Positions 1 through 13,285 of a DNA stretch of 64,000 nt are shown here, in pieces. Each line of letters begins with the position of its first letter. The stretch's first letter is position 1. The position numbers were made by a program, and so were the translations under genes. The stretch is from Solen grandis (Eukaryota > Mollusca > Bivalvia > Adapedonta > Solenidae). The DNA lies in contig CM037789.1 in the NCBI GenBank assembly GCA_021229015.1, positions 42,956,377 to 43,020,376 of the forward strand, in the 5' to 3' direction. The notes under the pieces are model-generated. The model was not told the origin of the DNA, did not search any database, and worked only from the letters and a program-made list of their open reading frames with translations.

Positions 1-1606
1 TTATTATGCGCGGTAAAGGATTTCCGGTTGAAGCATAAGAAAAAGTAAACACCAATATGAAAAAGAGAACAATGATTTTGTAAGCATTTATTGTACAAAA
101 CCATGATAGAAATCATGAAAAGACAATATTTTACAGGAAAGTATATACAATCAAGCTTGAATATCAATTTTGCGCATGAAATAGGCTCTCCTGATAGTCT
201 TTCAAGTGGGTGGGGTCAAGTTTGGGAAAATATGAAAATATTGAGTTCTCTTGTATTGTGTGCAACCTCTCTTTCAGAAACAAAATTTAAGTTTAAAATA
301 ATGTGCACAATACATGGCATTTTACGGAAATTGGTTTAGATAAGAAATAAAAAAAACAAAAAACTTTTATATGCCTGTTGAATGACAGGACTTATTATGG
401 ATTCACCTGGCTGTGGGCAGGCTGCGTCCGCTGAGGTTGTCAACTCTCTTAAAAAAAAACATGGAACAATCTTTATCAAACTTGGTCACAATGTGTATGG
501 GTACAATATCTCAGGCAAGTATGATGACTTGAAATATACATGGTATAAAATACTTCAAATATAAATGCTATGTTGTATATTAATGTACTTGGGAAGACAC
601 TTGCAATGTGAACTGAGTTGAATCAGTTATGATTTAGATGGTCTCCTACAATATCTGCCAAGATGATTACTTCCCGTAACTTTCTGTTTGATAAGTTTAT
701 TTATTTATAAGATAAAATTCTTAATTTTAATTTTAAAATTGAATAAAATCTTATATTAATTGTGTAGCTATTCTTTGAAAGTTCTGCAAAATATGTTTTT
801 TTAGGATTGTCTCATCTGCAATGTGTTATTCAAACCTGATGTGGATGGATGAAAATTCTATCTATAATGTCTGGTAGATTCTTATGTTCATTATTGATTA
901 CCCCATGTTCAGTTGGGGTACATTGTTTTGGCAGTGTCTGCCACCATTTTTCATTCTGAAGCCATATCTCAGATATTGTTTGTTTCAGAGTCTCAAAACT
1001 TCATTGTAATGTTCACTAGCACTCAGTATTGGATTCCTAGGCTCTTGATTGTCGTTTGCTCAGTATGTTCTGAGTTACATCCCTTGAATAACTTAAAAAA
1101 ATGGATGTGTGGCTCATATTTCTATAACAGTATGAGCCATTGTCACAAAACTTGCCATTAATGTTTACCAGCATGCAAAATAAGACACCTAAATTGTTTT
1201 TGTTGATTTGCTGTTAGGGCCCTTGCATATCTAAAAGAAATAGCTAAATCAAGTATGTCTCTTGTAATTAATGAGGAAAATTCTCCTTAAATATTGATCA
1301 GAAGTTAGTGTTATAAGGGACATACCCAGTAGTCTTCAAAAATGAGGCTTCCAAGGGGTGGGGGCTTGTCACATGTAGTCAACCTCAGTACTGGATGGTC
1401 ATGTTTTGAATCCGGCTCCTGTCAGCAGTTAACCAAGTGACCTTTATAGTTTTGTTTTGGGTGATGGTACTCAGTTGAACAATGGTAGGGTCAGTATAGT
1501 CCTCTTGTTGTAGTGTTTCCTTCCCAGTAAATTCAGATTTAGGAGGTTCTGCTATACAGACCCCTTGTTTACATTAGATAATGAGTAATCATTACTTTTA
1601 TTGCAG
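1..1606. other. Upstream intron of the receptor gene, no exon recognised
   Basis: This is AT-rich DNA. The stretch about 360-550 (GAATGACAGGACTTATTATG, then GGATTCACCTGGC and CTTGGTCACAATGTGTATGG) matches a repeat seen again at about 5115-5230. The short open frames here have no coding character. A possible degenerate tRNA-SINE lies at about 1400-1450 (B-box-like TTTTGAATCCGG). Earlier receptor exons must lie to the left of the window. Confidence 0.5.
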
Positions 1607-1774
1607 AACAAAAATTCCTCCAAAATTTTCAATGATGCACGCAACCTTGAGAAGCTGGTATCGGCACCCTTCCAGAACAGTGAGGATCCCCTGTCCACCA
1701 TCAACGCAGAGTACGTGGACCTGGCGTCCCTGGTTATCCACAGGCTCAGCCAGAATGCTTCGCTGGGGGAAAGT
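1607..1774 (+). CDS. ADGRA3-like: ADGRA exon, GAIN domain start (visible exon 1)
   Basis: This exon is 56 codons, phase 0 at both ends. The acceptor is TTTTATTGCAG ending at 1606 and the donor is GTAAGT at 1775. The peptide starts NKNSSKIFNDARNLEKLVSA and ends NASLGES. It is helical and polar, as expected for the helical GAIN subdomain A that follows the hormone-receptor domain. NSS and NAS are possible N-glycosylation sites. The upstream exons are not in the window, so 1607 is an exon boundary and not a start codon. Confidence 0.8.
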
Positions 1775-2523
1775 GTAAGTGGTCCCGTCCTAATTTGTCA
1801 CCTCACATGAGTAGTCATCAGCCTTGAAATGTAATCACAACAGTTTTGTGTCTCTGTCAACTATCATGGGTTGATCTATCACTTTTCGGTTGGCCTGTAA
1901 TGACTTCTCTATGTCAGTCAACCAGCAACTTTCTGGGTAGAAATGAAACTCTTTGGGGCAGTAGGTCAAGGGTGAAGCTGCATGACCCTGTAGTGGCCCT
2001 GGCCCTTTGGGAGTAATGTATCAGCCACAGCAACGGTAGAGGCTGATAAAGTAGTATTATCAAATGCCACGTGTTATTTTCTTTGTAGAAATATTTCAAA
2101 TATTTAGTGATTCAAAAAGGATATGGAACTATTTCTGTCTCTACTGATTATTTTGATTGTGCCATGAAGAGAAATTATATTGGAGTAAATCACTGCATGT
2201 TATTCTACAGGCTTTCAACACTCCCACACACCTGTAAGCTCATCTTACAGCAATCTTGTTTCCTTTGATGTTATAGAAATAGATTCAATAATTTTATAAT
2301 TTATGGGCATCACTTTATGTATGCATGATTTTGAAGTATATTCTTTTTAATACTACCTTTATTGTATGACTCAGATGTGTTACTCAGTATGCTGCATCCA
2401 TACATAACTTTGTTCATTGTTAACAACTGAAAAATGAATTGATGCAAATTTTGTCTGTATTGTTGAGTACCAGGGTATATATAGAAAGGGTTTTTATTAA
2501 ATGATGTGATGATGTGTATTTTT

Positions 2524-3513
2524 AGCTCACCTGAGCACTATGTGCTCAAGGTGAGCTTCTCTGATCACACTGTGTCTGTTGTCTTGTGTAATGCGTTGTC
2601 CGTCGTCAACATTTTGCTTTAAACTGCATCTCCTCTGAAACCACTGGACAGAATTTGATTAAACTTGGCAGGGTTGATCCTTTGGTGAACTTTCACAAAA
2701 GTTGCTAAAATAAACTTGATCCATGTAGAACTCTGATTTCCATGGCAACGGGAAGAAAAAATATATGAAAACATTAAAAATCATCTCCTTCAAAACTACT
2801 GGCCAGATTTCAAAATGTTTTTGTACAAATGTACCTTGGGTAACCCTCTACCAAGATTGCTGAAATATTCCAATCTTTAAAAAAACATGGCCGCCAGGGG
2901 AGGGTCTAATTTTCCTTAAATGTATATAGTGAAAACTTTAAACAACATCTCTGAAACCGCTGAACAGAATTCTATTTAACTAAGCAGGAATGATCCTTGG
3001 GTGAACCTCCACAAAAGTTGCTAAAATGAACTTTATCCATGTAGAACTATGGTTGCCATGGCAACGGAAAATTAAAATTATGAAAACATTAAAAATCATC
3101 TCCTTCAAAACAGCTGTGCAGATTTCAAAATGTTTCAGTTTTTATTCAGATGTTCCTTGGGTAACCCTCTACCAAGATTGCTAAAATTATTCCAATCCGT
3201 AAAAAAACATGGCCGCCAGGAGCGGGTCTAATTTGCATATAGCAAAAACTTTAAACAACATCTCCTGAAACTGCTGGACAGAATTCGATTAAACTTGGCA
3301 GGGATGATGCTTGGGTGAACCTCCACAAAAGTTGCTAAAATAAACTTGATCCATATAGAACTCTGGTTGCTATGGCAATGGAAAGAAATTATGAAAACTT
3401 AAGTAATCATCACCTTCAAAAGGACTGGCCAGATTTCATAATATTTTAGTACAAATGTTTCTTGGGTAACCCTATACTCAGCTGAGCGATCTAGGGCCTT
3501 TATGGCCCTCTTG
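2524..3513 (+). mobile_element. Modular hairpin-ended repeat, copy 1 (type A monomers)
   Basis: It starts AGCTCACCTGAGCAC after a T-run and folds back on TGCTCAAGGTGAGCT. It ends with GCTGAGCGATCTAGGGCC and TTATGGCCCTCTTG. Inside are three monomers of about 315 bp (GAATTYGATTAAACTTGGCA at 2651, about 2968 and 3281). It lies in the first visible intron of the receptor gene. It has no coding capacity. Confidence 0.85.
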
Positions 3514-3644
3514 TTATGGTAGAATGAGACAATCCTATTTTTCATAAAAACAATCCAATTAAAGTATAAATATCTAGACTAGAGAAAATGAAAAATGATC
3601 GGGTATTCAGCAAAGTGAAACTTTCAATCTTGATCAGCCTTTTT

Positions 3645-3660
3645 AGCTCACCTGAGCACA
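3645..3660 (+). repeat. Solo 5' head of the modular repeat
   Basis: TTTTAGCTCACCTGAGCACA stands alone, with none of the rest of the element after it. It sits 27 bp before a TIR element. It is a 16-bp fragment, probably 5' remains or an aborted copy. Confidence 0.5.
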
Positions 3661-3687
3661 CAGTTTTCATAAATTCTTATCTATATA

Positions 3688-4485
3688 CAGTAGAACCTCG
3701 TTAAATCGAAGTCCTTGGGACCAAGCTGAAAACTTCCAAATAATGATTATTCGGATTAAAAATCTGGAAATTTCAGTTTGTGAGCGTGCATGTCTGCGTT
3801 TTTATTACCAGTGCATATTGTGGAAATCCTTATGCCGTGAAAACCACCTATTAGGTGTACGTATATACTATTTGCAAGTTATGAAAAATAATGAAAATAT
3901 ATCATGATCCACTTAGATGCTTCTAATGAACAGTCATTCTACCATGTCAAACAATGATACATGTTTTTACTGTTGATCTGCTGCTTCAGGTAGCGTCGCA
4001 TGCCGATGACGAGCGCGATGATATGGAATGTAATAAAGATCTGACACCTGGGTTTATCTGATGGCACGTGCATATTATGCAAACCTGTCAGACATTTATA
4101 AGTAATAATCAACATTACCGGTGGGACACACGTTGCCCAACCCAATCTCGAAAAAAGGTGTGAAAAACTTGCCTGAGCCATCACTCCAGGTGCCTCCGCA
4201 AAATAACTTGGTTACTGACCCGAATACGATTGATAATAAGGACTATAAATATTTCACGAAAATTTATGAAATTTGACTTCGAAATAAAAATTGAAAAATG
4301 TACATGAATTGCGACCTCGGGCCGGGATTTTTACTTCGAAATAGCTAAAAAATCGAAATAGTGAAATTCGGATTAAACATTTTATTTTTAGTTAAAATAA
4401 GAAGGGAAGAAATCGGGATGGAAAATAAACTTCGAAATGGCGAGGAATTTGGTTTCATGATGTTCGGTTTGGCGAGGTTCTACTA
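3688..4485. mobile_element. Non-autonomous TIR element, pogo/Tigger-like
   Basis: The left end is TA|CAGTAGAACCTCG and the right end is CGAGGTTCTACTA|TA, giving inverted termini of about 12 bp with a TA target. The 798-bp interior has several TCGAAAT/TCGGATTAAA-like segments but no transposase frame. CAG-GAACCTC termini with TA duplications are usual for pogo/Tigger elements; the assignment is by ends only. Confidence 0.7.
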
Positions 4486-5109
4486 TACATCAAAAGTTAG
4501 TTCATGTACAATACAAGGGGAAGTAATTTAGATATTGCTTGCATGATTAATATCATAGAGTTATTTCCCTTACTGTTGTAGGATGAGCATATTGTTTATA
4601 TCAGGTTAAGTGATTAGATTCCTGATCATTAGTAACTTTTTTTTTATCAGGATATTTTCACTCTTGAGTCTTGATATGTATCTCTTTTTTTGTATAGTGA
4701 TTAGTTTGTTTCACCATGCCCATTTTTTGATCTGCTAGAAACCAAGATAAAAACTGAAATAGCTTGTTGTTAAAAAGTGACATTCTGGAAATTTGGGGAA
4801 TTACCTCTCAGTATTGCTTTGAAGAGTTGATAGTGATATCATTTAAACATTTAACATTTTCCCCAAAAACCATATAAAATGAAAGGGGCAATACATTAGA
4901 CTAATGAAAAAACTAAAAACCTTTGATCATGTTGGAGCAATGTCAAGAACATTTGTATCATGGGCACCTAAAACTGAAATGGTAGGTGTAGTCTGAGTTA
5001 TATGGGGTATGCTGCAATGACTTAAGATTTTGGTGCAATGGATGTCTGTAAACAAACCAAAGCAGCCTATTCATGTCCCTAGAGTTTATTGAAGGTCAGC
5101 TATTGAAAA

Positions 5110-5420
5110 GACAACATGTTTTATATATACATCCATCGAATGACTGGACATATTATGGATTCACCTGCAGTGGGTGGGTGGTCAGCATGGTCTTGGTCAC
5201 AATGTATATGGGCACAATACCTTCGCCAAGTTGGATAACCAGCCAGATTATCTGAGACACTCCGGAATTATAGCCCTTGAATTAATGAAAACTTGCAAAA
5301 TTAACTGTCTCTTACACTGACAAACGTAATCAACCATTACCAAACTTTGTCACAATGTGTATTGGCACAGAATCTTGATCAAGTTTGAAAAATGTCCCAG
5401 ACACTCCAAAGTTAAGACCC
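5110..5420 (+). repeat. Repeat related to the one at 360-550, degenerate monomers
   Basis: GAATGACTGGACATATTATG then GGATTCACCTGCAGTG recalls 380-410. It is followed by two diverged segments with GGTCACAATGTATATGGGCAC (about 5195) and TGTCACAATGTGTATTGGCA (about 5345), about 150 bp apart. It is intronic and has no coding signal. Confidence 0.5.
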
Positions 5421-5562
5421 TTGAAATTGATAAAATTGTTGATTGATGTATTTTGTTGAAATCATGCAAGCGTTTTACTGGTACATGTATTACAGTTATT
5501 GCATGTACATGTATTTGTAGGCAGTGGGTTGCTGATCAGTGTATGTGTGTGCTGTGTTTCAG

Positions 5563-5657
5563 ATCATCAAGTCAGTGCTGTACAGTGCCAGTAAGATCAT
5601 GAACATCTCCACCAGTATACTGAAGGATGCCCAGAGACTGACAAAGTCTCTCTCCAG
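5563..5657 (+). CDS. ADGRA3-like: ADGRA exon, GAIN subdomain A (visible exon 2)
   Basis: The exon is 95 nt, opening in phase 0 after TGTGTTTCAG and ending CCAG at the donor GTCAGT (phase 2). It encodes IIKSVLYSASKIMNISTSIL followed by KDAQRLTKSLS, amphipathic helices typical of GAIN subdomain A. The split last codon AG|G is completed by the first base of the next exon to give Arg. A 28-bp minisatellite begins only about 35 bp into the following intron. Confidence 0.85.
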
Positions 5658-5691
5658 GTCAGTACCCCCTTGCCCTGTACACATACCTACT

Positions 5692-5850
5692 AGCTTGGAG
5701 GAGGTGTGCTCACTCCCCTAGCCTGGTGGAGATGTGAACACTTCCTTAGCCTGGAGGAGGTATGCTCACTCCCCTAGCCTGGTGGAGATGTGCACACTCT
5801 ACTAGCCTGGTGGAGGCATGCACACTCCCCTAGCCTGGTGGAGGTGTGCA
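5692..5850 (+). repeat. 28-bp minisatellite beside the exon 2 donor
   Basis: About 5.7 units start at 5692, 5720, 5748, 5776, 5804 and 5832, with core AGCCTGGTGGAGATGTGC followed by ACACTCCCCT. The spacing is exactly 28 bp. It begins 35 bp after the donor at 5658 in a 465-bp intron. Confidence 0.9.
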
Positions 5851-6122
5851 CTTTCTGAAAAGCGTAAGATACCATATATTTAATGGATTTGTTTCTCTTT
5901 TGTTCATTTCTTCTTTAGAGGCTTTGAGCAGCCTCTTTCGATTTTTGAGTTTCTGTTGTTTTCAATCTTTGGAAACATTAAGTTTGATTAAAAAGTCTAG
6001 AATGTAACAAACTAGCAATCTTCCAATTTGAATCATTTACAACAGTAAAATGTGAACCAGAGCTGGTGTTTAGGACCTTGTGATTATACCACATGAGTGA
6101 TGGTTATTGTATTCTGTACCAG

Positions 6123-6363
6123 GATTGTGAAGGCTGTGGAGAGCATACCAAGCCAGATCAAGGACAAGCTATCCTACACACTGTCCTCCCAGGCCATTGT
6201 CATGGAGATGAGGTCATACCCTCGAGATGAGTTCCGAGGTGTCCAGTGCAGTCGTATTGACCTGACCCTGGACCCCAATATGCACAAGATGGTTCAGAAG
6301 AGTGAATTTGTATTTGTGTGTGGACACCCTGTCAACACCTCCTCCCACTCATACTTCAAACTG
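6123..6363 (+). CDS. ADGRA3-like: ADGRA exon, GAIN core (visible exon 3)
   Basis: The exon is 241 nt, between acceptor CTGTACCAG and donor GTGAGT. It runs from the shared Arg codon through IVKAVESIPSQIKDKLSY to HSYFKL, ending in phase 0. The piece MEMRSYPRDEFRGVQCSRID resembles the ADGRA GAIN segment in which a short strand is followed by G-x-x-C. It also has an NTS sequon. The next exon is 18.9 kb away. The two join in phase 0 and read sensibly, but a small skipped exon in that intron cannot be excluded. Confidence 0.85.
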
Positions 6364-6436
6364 GTGAGTGGCCGTTTTATTTTCATCTCTCTCTCCCACA
6401 CCTCCCTTTGAAACTTCATAACAACATAATGATATA

Positions 6437-7349
6437 CAGTGAAACCTCATTAGTCCAGACACTTTGGTCCTTGTTTAAATTTCCGGATTAATGAATTTTC
6501 CGTATTAATGAATCAATCCATATCTCTCTTCTTCTTTTTTTCTTTATTTCTTTCTTTCATACTTTCTCATTGTACACTGTGTGTGTGTGTGTTTATGTTT
6601 GTTTTCCATTAATAATAATTATATTTAAAATTATATGCTTAGGACTATATATGATTATGTATTTAAATTAATGTTTACAAATGCTGGTTTAATTTTATTT
6701 AAATTCATCCGTGACATCAGCATTCTTTAAGAGAAGAAAAAGACACCTTAAGTAGGTGACAGCATAATTGTGACCGATTTCTTGTTCTGCATTCGTGAGC
6801 AAAATGAATTGGATTTAATTTTTTTAGCCAAAACAGTCACAAACAAATGAATATTAAATGTACGCACTGAAAACAAAACATATGAACAAAAGACGATCTA
6901 AAGGATGGTTGGCTTTTCTGTCTCTTTTTACAGCATACATCTGCAGCTGTGAATAAATTTTACCTTCTTCACTCGCTAGTTATATGTGTAGCTTGCGGCT
7001 ATACCAGCCCTTAATTGCCCCCTGTTCTCTGGACTGATTAGTGTGAAGTGCTCGCGGCTATGTGTAAACAATCTACAGGTGACACTTCTATGACAGTCAC
7101 GCGCAAAGAGTAGTCCGAATGATGTCTAAAAATAGTAGGTGGGAAGTCCAGTCTGAACTGGTACCCGGATTATCGAGTCATTTTAAATAGCAAATGGAAG
7201 ATTGGTTCCCAAAATGGATGTCCGGATCTGGAACGCGAATTTCCGTATTATCGAATCATTTTTACATTGTGGAAATCCGTTCCAAGAGAAAAGTGTCCGG
7301 ATGGCGAGGTTTCCGGAAAAATGGAGCCCGGACTAACGAGGTTTCACTG
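6437..7349. mobile_element. Non-autonomous TIR element, pogo/Tigger-like
   Basis: The left end is CAGTGAAACCTCATTAGTCC after TA. The right end is GGACTAACGAGGTTTCACTG, an inverted copy of about 20 bp with one mismatch. The interior (913 bp) repeats segments such as CCGGATTATCGAGTCATTTT and CCGTATTATCGAATCATTTT. No transposase frame is seen. The right TA target has become TT. Confidence 0.75.
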
Positions 7350-7669
7350 TTTGCTCATATTTGGTAAAAATGTTGCTTACTCCATTTGGTGTGTCATGAC
7401 CTTGACCAAGGATCATTATTTCAAGGTCAAAGTCACAAGATGTGTGCCCTCCTCACATAACATAAAAAGTTCATACTAAATTTTTATCCCACTAATATCT
7501 TTGTAACCCTTTTATATTAAAAGCTAATGCTTAGCACATTTGTTGATGACCACAAAACCTTGACCCACAGTCATATGCACAACATCTTAAATTCCTCATT
7601 TTAGAAGCTTGTAATTGACTGAAAGATAGCTAGCGTCCCAAGGTCCTTTATTTAACATTAAGGTCACTG

Positions 7670-7755
7670 AATTTGAGGTCTTCCTCAACCTGTAATTAGC
7701 TGGACATTGTTACATGACTGAACTGAAATACTGTTGCAACTTAAACACAACAATC
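7670..7755 (+). repeat. Degenerate SINE 3' portion
   Basis: GAGGTCTTCCTCAACCTGTA, then GACATTGTTACATGACTG and GAAATACTGTTGCAAC, is a diverged copy of the 3' half of the SINE at 13785-14026. The tRNA-like head is missing. Confidence 0.7.
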
Positions 7756-9745
7756 TTAAGTGGATACTTCAGTACTAACAAGGGTTGATATGGTTTAGTA
7801 ATTACACATTTTAAGACTATTACTTGAAACAGACTTTTTTAATCCAACACCAAAAATAGCACCTTTATGGTGTCTGAAAATACCCACTGGAAGCCACAAA
7901 ATAAGAGCTGAATACAAGTGAAATTATTGCAAACCCTGTACTCTGGAATGCTTTCATCTTCAGCCATGTGGTTATTATTATATTAATTACAGATTGTTTC
8001 TTCAAAGAATGATTTTTTGTATGAAGAAATTACTCCAGAATTTCTAGTGCTTATTTCCAAAAACCCAGTTTTGTGTGTGAGGTTTTTAGAGTGTATGTAG
8101 ACAGGGAACTCCCTGTTGAAGAAGTTGGCCGGTCTTGTGGTACCGGATTGAACCCCATCCTGAAGTACTTCCATCTTCACTTGATTGATTCATTAAGTGC
8201 TAATGCTCAGGTCTTATACTGCTTTGATTTGTTAATTTATTAAACTTATGGTTGTAACATTGGAGCTGATATGATGTATGCATCTTTTAAAACAGGTTGC
8301 TTTCAATTAGATGTTTCGGGACTTACTCATGTTGTTCATTGATTTCTTAAAGCTGTCACTGTTTGCATGTAGATATATTAGTATATCACTTGTTTGTTGT
8401 GGTTAGAAATATGGTGTGAAACTTCCTGGATATCTGTAAGACACTGTAAAACCAGAGATTATTGTCATTTTGAAAGTGTTAAACACTTACAGGTATAGCC
8501 TATGGATGAATTTTGACCTGTATTAGGTTAAAGGTACAAAAGTATAATCTGGTACAACAGTAAAGCTTTGCTATAATCATTAATTTATGAATGTTTTATC
8601 TTGATATTCTACAATCCATACTTGTGCATGATATCAAGTTTGAAGAAACAGCTGCACCAGTAAATCTGCCCATTGCTTTAGAAGGTAGCTGTTTGCCACT
8701 ATCTTTGTCAGATTCTGTGGACATTACTTTTTTATCATGACTCATAATAACTGTTTTAAATGTTGCGGTGTTTCTATCAGTGGAAAAAAGAATATAAATG
8801 TATATATATGACATATACAGATTGAGTGTCAGTAGTTGCAGACTGGTGTTTGTATGATCATGTGCTTGTATTGTTTGTGTCACCCCTGTATGCTGCTGTA
8901 GGCTGTTGAGTTGAGATATTGTTCCAGGACACTGTGCCAGTAGATACTTTGAACCGTGGGACAACACTACCACCCACAGTATGACAGTATTTAACTACAC
9001 AACTCTATACCTTCTACTGCTGTCATCAATTTTAGGATATTTGCCACCAGTTAATCAGCATTGAGATTTCTTATTATTAAGTGTACAAAATATGAATGAA
9101 TAACATAATGAAATGTAGGACATATATTGCCTTCCTTTGTTCACAGATATTTCTCGCCGCATTTGTTACAGCAGCAAGGGCAAGCATTTGAGATATTTGA
9201 TCTGTTTAATTGTAGCGTCAATTGTTAAAAAGCGGAAACTTCTATATTGTAATTATGGCATATCTTCAGACTTGATAATAAAATAATTTCTTGGTGTTTA
9301 CATTAGATTTAACTTGTGGGTAAACTAGCATTTAGAATGCACTCTAGTTAAAAATGCTTGAATGTCGCTATGGACCTTTTAAGTAGCAGTGTAAACACTT
9401 TGAGCCTGGTAGAAAAAAGAAGGCCTGTTAAATTGTTAAATGGCTTATCCCTGGTAAACAGCAGGAGAATTTTTGAAAAGATTGACCTTTGTAAAATTAA
9501 TTAGAGAGGACTATCAATACCTGCCTGCCAGATTCCAGTGTTATATTCTTGAGTTATATTTTAGTCTCAAAAGGTAATACTCTCATTGGTTTCTAAGATG
9601 TTGCACTTTTCAGCTCTTAAGGGAGCTGGTAGTAAGATTGACCTGGTTTATAGAATAGATTGAAACATAATATCTTGTATTTAATTTTCTGTGGAAGGAG
9701 AAGTAAAGAGAAAAAAAAAATCTTGGAAAGGTAGGAAAAAATACA
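7756..9745. other. Intron sequence without recognised features
   Basis: This is AT-rich intron of the receptor gene. I see no splice-bounded coding frame and no strong repeat; the open frames lack homology-like motifs. Confidence 0.4.
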
Positions 9746-10017
9746 TTGTTGATGATGATGGTGTTGATGATGATGATGATGGTGTTGATGATCATTATGA
9801 TGATGATGTTGTTGATGATGAAGATGATGATGATGGTGTTGATGATCATTATGATGATGATGGTGTTGATGATCATTATGATGATGATGGTGTTGATGAT
9901 CATTATGATGATGATGGTGTTGATGATCATTATGATGATGATGATGTTAATGATGGTGTTAATATTATGATGATGGTGTTGATGATCATTATGATGATGA
10001 TGGTGTTGATGAACATT

Positions 10018-10051
<34 letters not shown>

Positions 10052-10110
10052 GTGTTGATGATCATTATGATGAGGGTGCTGCTGATTGTGATGATGATAA
10101 TGATGTGGAT
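9746..10110 (+). repeat. GAT microsatellite with a 27-bp higher-order unit
   Basis: GATGAT runs are organised into about five copies of a 27-bp unit (GGTGTTGATGATCATTATGA plus TGATGAT), best between 9836 and 9945, and again near 9976-10050. Both strands are open for over 140 codons (Asp/Val-rich on +, His/Ile-rich on -) only because the unit is a multiple of three. It lies in the 19 kb receptor intron. Confidence 0.9.
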
Positions 10111-10122
10111 TTCCATCTTTAG

Positions 10123-13100
10123 CTGAAAGAGTTTGAAAAGTGTTTGTTTTGAACTTCAGATTTATTATGTTGATAGAAATGGTTGAGTTACACCTCCCAT
10201 AATTATCTTGGGTATATCTCTAGTTTCCTCAAAATGGCTTTGAAACCAGACCATGTGAATAAGGGATATGACCATACTGGGCAGTGTGCTCAGTTTGAAG
10301 TTGACTTGTACATTATTGAGGTATTCAGAAAACTTACAGTCTCCTTAAAATCATATCCTGATGAACAGCTTCATAGCCTAGAGTATCAGAGAGAAAACAA
10401 AGAGCTGATTTTAATGAGAATGGAAAACTGAAGGATTGTTTGTTACATCTGCTGCTTATTTATAGTTGGGAGTAAAATGCCTGAGTCCTGTTTGAACATT
10501 CTTGCTTCATTGAATAGTCATTTGAATCAGGATAAGCAAATCTTGAGTTGAAGGACACATTTAAAACTTGTCAGGATGGTCTTCTGTGGTGGTATATCAG
10601 TTAGTCATTTAAAATATAAACACTAGTTCCTGCCTCTGTCCTGTCACCCTGCTTCCTGGCCATGTGTTTTACTGACCCCAATAACATTAAATTAGTTATT
10701 CATAATTCCAAGTGTTATGCAGTCACATATAGTTTTAGAGATAAGATTTCCTGAAGTGACCCAAATGACCATTCGAGAACTATTCTATACTGTTCCTTGA
10801 AACACTTGAACAATTCTGTAAAATCAGCACAATTATAGAAAATGGATTAGATAGAATTATACCAGATGATGTCCTGCTTAATCTGTCACAACCTTGTACA
10901 AATAATGGGGGCAGGAAGCCCTGGGGGCAGGGAGCTCAGAAGGTGGTAGAAGCATCCACACACTTACCCTTCCTCTACTATGAGGGGAATTGTAGCTCTT
11001 CCATCTACCTCCCCTGGGCTACCTGCCACCTTAGACCTACAATCATACTGTAATATCTATGAGGTCACAGGCAGTGGTTTTACCTGCTTGTAGATCAGGC
11101 AGGTTCAAAGTTGGTTTGTTGAGCCCCCACATGGAATGTGAAAAAAATATCAACACAGTTTGGCTGTGGTACTGGGGATAGATAAGTTTCGATGATTCAA
11201 GTTTGGATAATCTTTTTAGTGTTTCCCAGAATTTTATGGGTGAAAAGTTTTTATCACACACCATAATTATGATGAAACTCAAGATGGAGAAAGGGCTTGA
11301 TTTTTTTTAATATCTCAAAAGTGTGCCACATTCTAGAGGTAAAGATTTACCTATGTATGAGTCATGTTGTTTTTTTTCCGTTTCTGATAATGATTAAGTG
11401 ATTGTAATATCAACTTGTTCCAATACTGAACAGGTTCCTAAAGCTGTTGTTCAAGTGTAGGGAAAGATACAACTGCACAAATAACAGTGTCCACATTAGC
11501 TGATTGATTTCTGTTACTTGATCTGTTATTTCAATTCCTTTGTTTTTCATATTTGCTCAGTTAAGAGCAATACGTTTATTTAATTATTAATGCTCATTTT
11601 GAGCTTTTGTAAACCAGAAATCATATGGAAACACTTAATATTTTATGAAGATTTCATTCTCATACAGATGTATAAGCAAAGGTATAATTGTGCTATATAT
11701 TAGATTAATTTTAATGGTTGTAATTTGAGCCTCGCTTGCTCATTACCTTACCCCACAGACGGTAGTACGAAGCCGTGTTTCATTTGTTATCAGGCAAAGA
11801 CTCTGAGCGTAACATAAACCACAATTATTTTCGAGTTTTGGAGTAAGTGAAATGCAAACGATATGGAAGAAAAAAATTGGGCTAGCATTAAAAAGTGAAT
11901 TATAAGAGAGCAATGTTGACAGACATGTTCCGGTAGGCTGTATGAATAATAGCCTGTACTGTTACCATTGAATATTAGGTAACGGTGGTTTAACCCCGTG
12001 TTTGTAGATTATTGTGTGGATATGTCAAGATTTGAGCGACAGGAAATGATTGCAAAATAGACCTTAATTTCATTTGTGTTTGATTGCTGTATTGGACGCA
12101 ATAGGCTGTGTTGGATTTTAAAATTCAGGTAAAGGACTTTATCTTTTGATGAATACATGATTATATTATGTAGGCAATGGACAATACTTCCTTTGCCATT
12201 TTTGTCATGTTGGACAAATAAATTTCAGCTAAAACTTCACCAATTGTCAATATTTAGAATAGTAGTGCAGCCTCTTAATACTATGTTTTGGAACAGTGTA
12301 AATTATGTAAAATGATTTTTATTAAGGGTAAGGAATTGGGGAAAAATAATTTAGCAGATTCTTTTTCCCCATCACATGCAACACTGAAAGTGGCTGTCAC
12401 TTAATAAAGAGTGACCCGGGTTTGTTCACCTCTCTATAATTGACTATGTGTTTTTTTTCCACATGGAGTATTAATTATCATATTTTTGATGGAAGCGTGA
12501 GTTGAGAATGGAAGGAAATAAATTAGGGACATTAATATGTCAGTTTAGGTCTGTCCATCCCTACTGATATCCCTATATAACAGTTCAGTGGTTTAAAAGG
12601 TACAGGGCTTAAGCACCTGGTGAGGGACTCTACCTCACGTACATGCTGTTATCTTGATAAAAACAGGTGGACTTTCCTTGTGTCATTGCATACATGAGTT
12701 TGATTTGCAAGTCAAGGTATTGTAATAATCAATATTGGGGGTAGATTGATTACAGGTTTCACCTCTCAACACGTGGGATTAGCAAGACACTTTATGTTTT
12801 CACATGCAGTACAGTGCTTTAAAAGATAAGAATATTTCATGGTCACGATAGTGAAAAAAAAAATAGAATACGATTTTCCCCCCAAGGCTGATCTTTAACA
12901 AGTTGCATTTTGTTACCTTAATGTGTGTAGGACAATGTATGAAACAAAACAATATTTTATTTGTTTTCTTTAATTTCTACCTCAGTTTCATGTATGGAGG
13001 ACTATGTATCCATGTACTGAATACAGGAAGACTTCATTGTTTATATCTGTAACCATTTAATAAAAACTTTCTGTATGCTTGACAACTTTTACACATGCAA

Positions 13101-13218
13101 TAATTCTTTTCAATACAAACATCCAGACATTTTATCCTGAGGACATATCCTGATGAGATCAGCAGTGTGTCAGACCTTCACTACATTGATGGACTTTGTT
13201 GACACTATCACTGTCTTA
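10123..13218. other. Intron sequence without recognised features
   Basis: AT-rich intronic DNA; no exon, clear TIR or tandem array could be supported. Confidence 0.4.
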
Positions 13219-13285
13219 TCTCATATCCACTGAGGAGCAATAAAACAGTTTAAAACCTGATCAGTCTGCATGTCACTGGTACCAG
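13219..13285 (-). repeat. Degenerate partial copy of the palindromic MITE
   Basis: CCACTGAGGAGCAATAAAAC then AGTTTAAAACCTGATCAG corresponds, on the - strand, to the GATCAGGTTTTATGCTGTTC and GCTGCTCCTCAGTGG part of the MITEs at 14181 and 31389. No ends are preserved. Confidence 0.6.

Noticed and set aside
9610..10122. Open frames of 143-168 codons on both strands, Asp- or His/Ile-rich
   Set aside because: They are translations of the GAT microsatellite and its 27-bp unit; any frame of such a repeat stays open.
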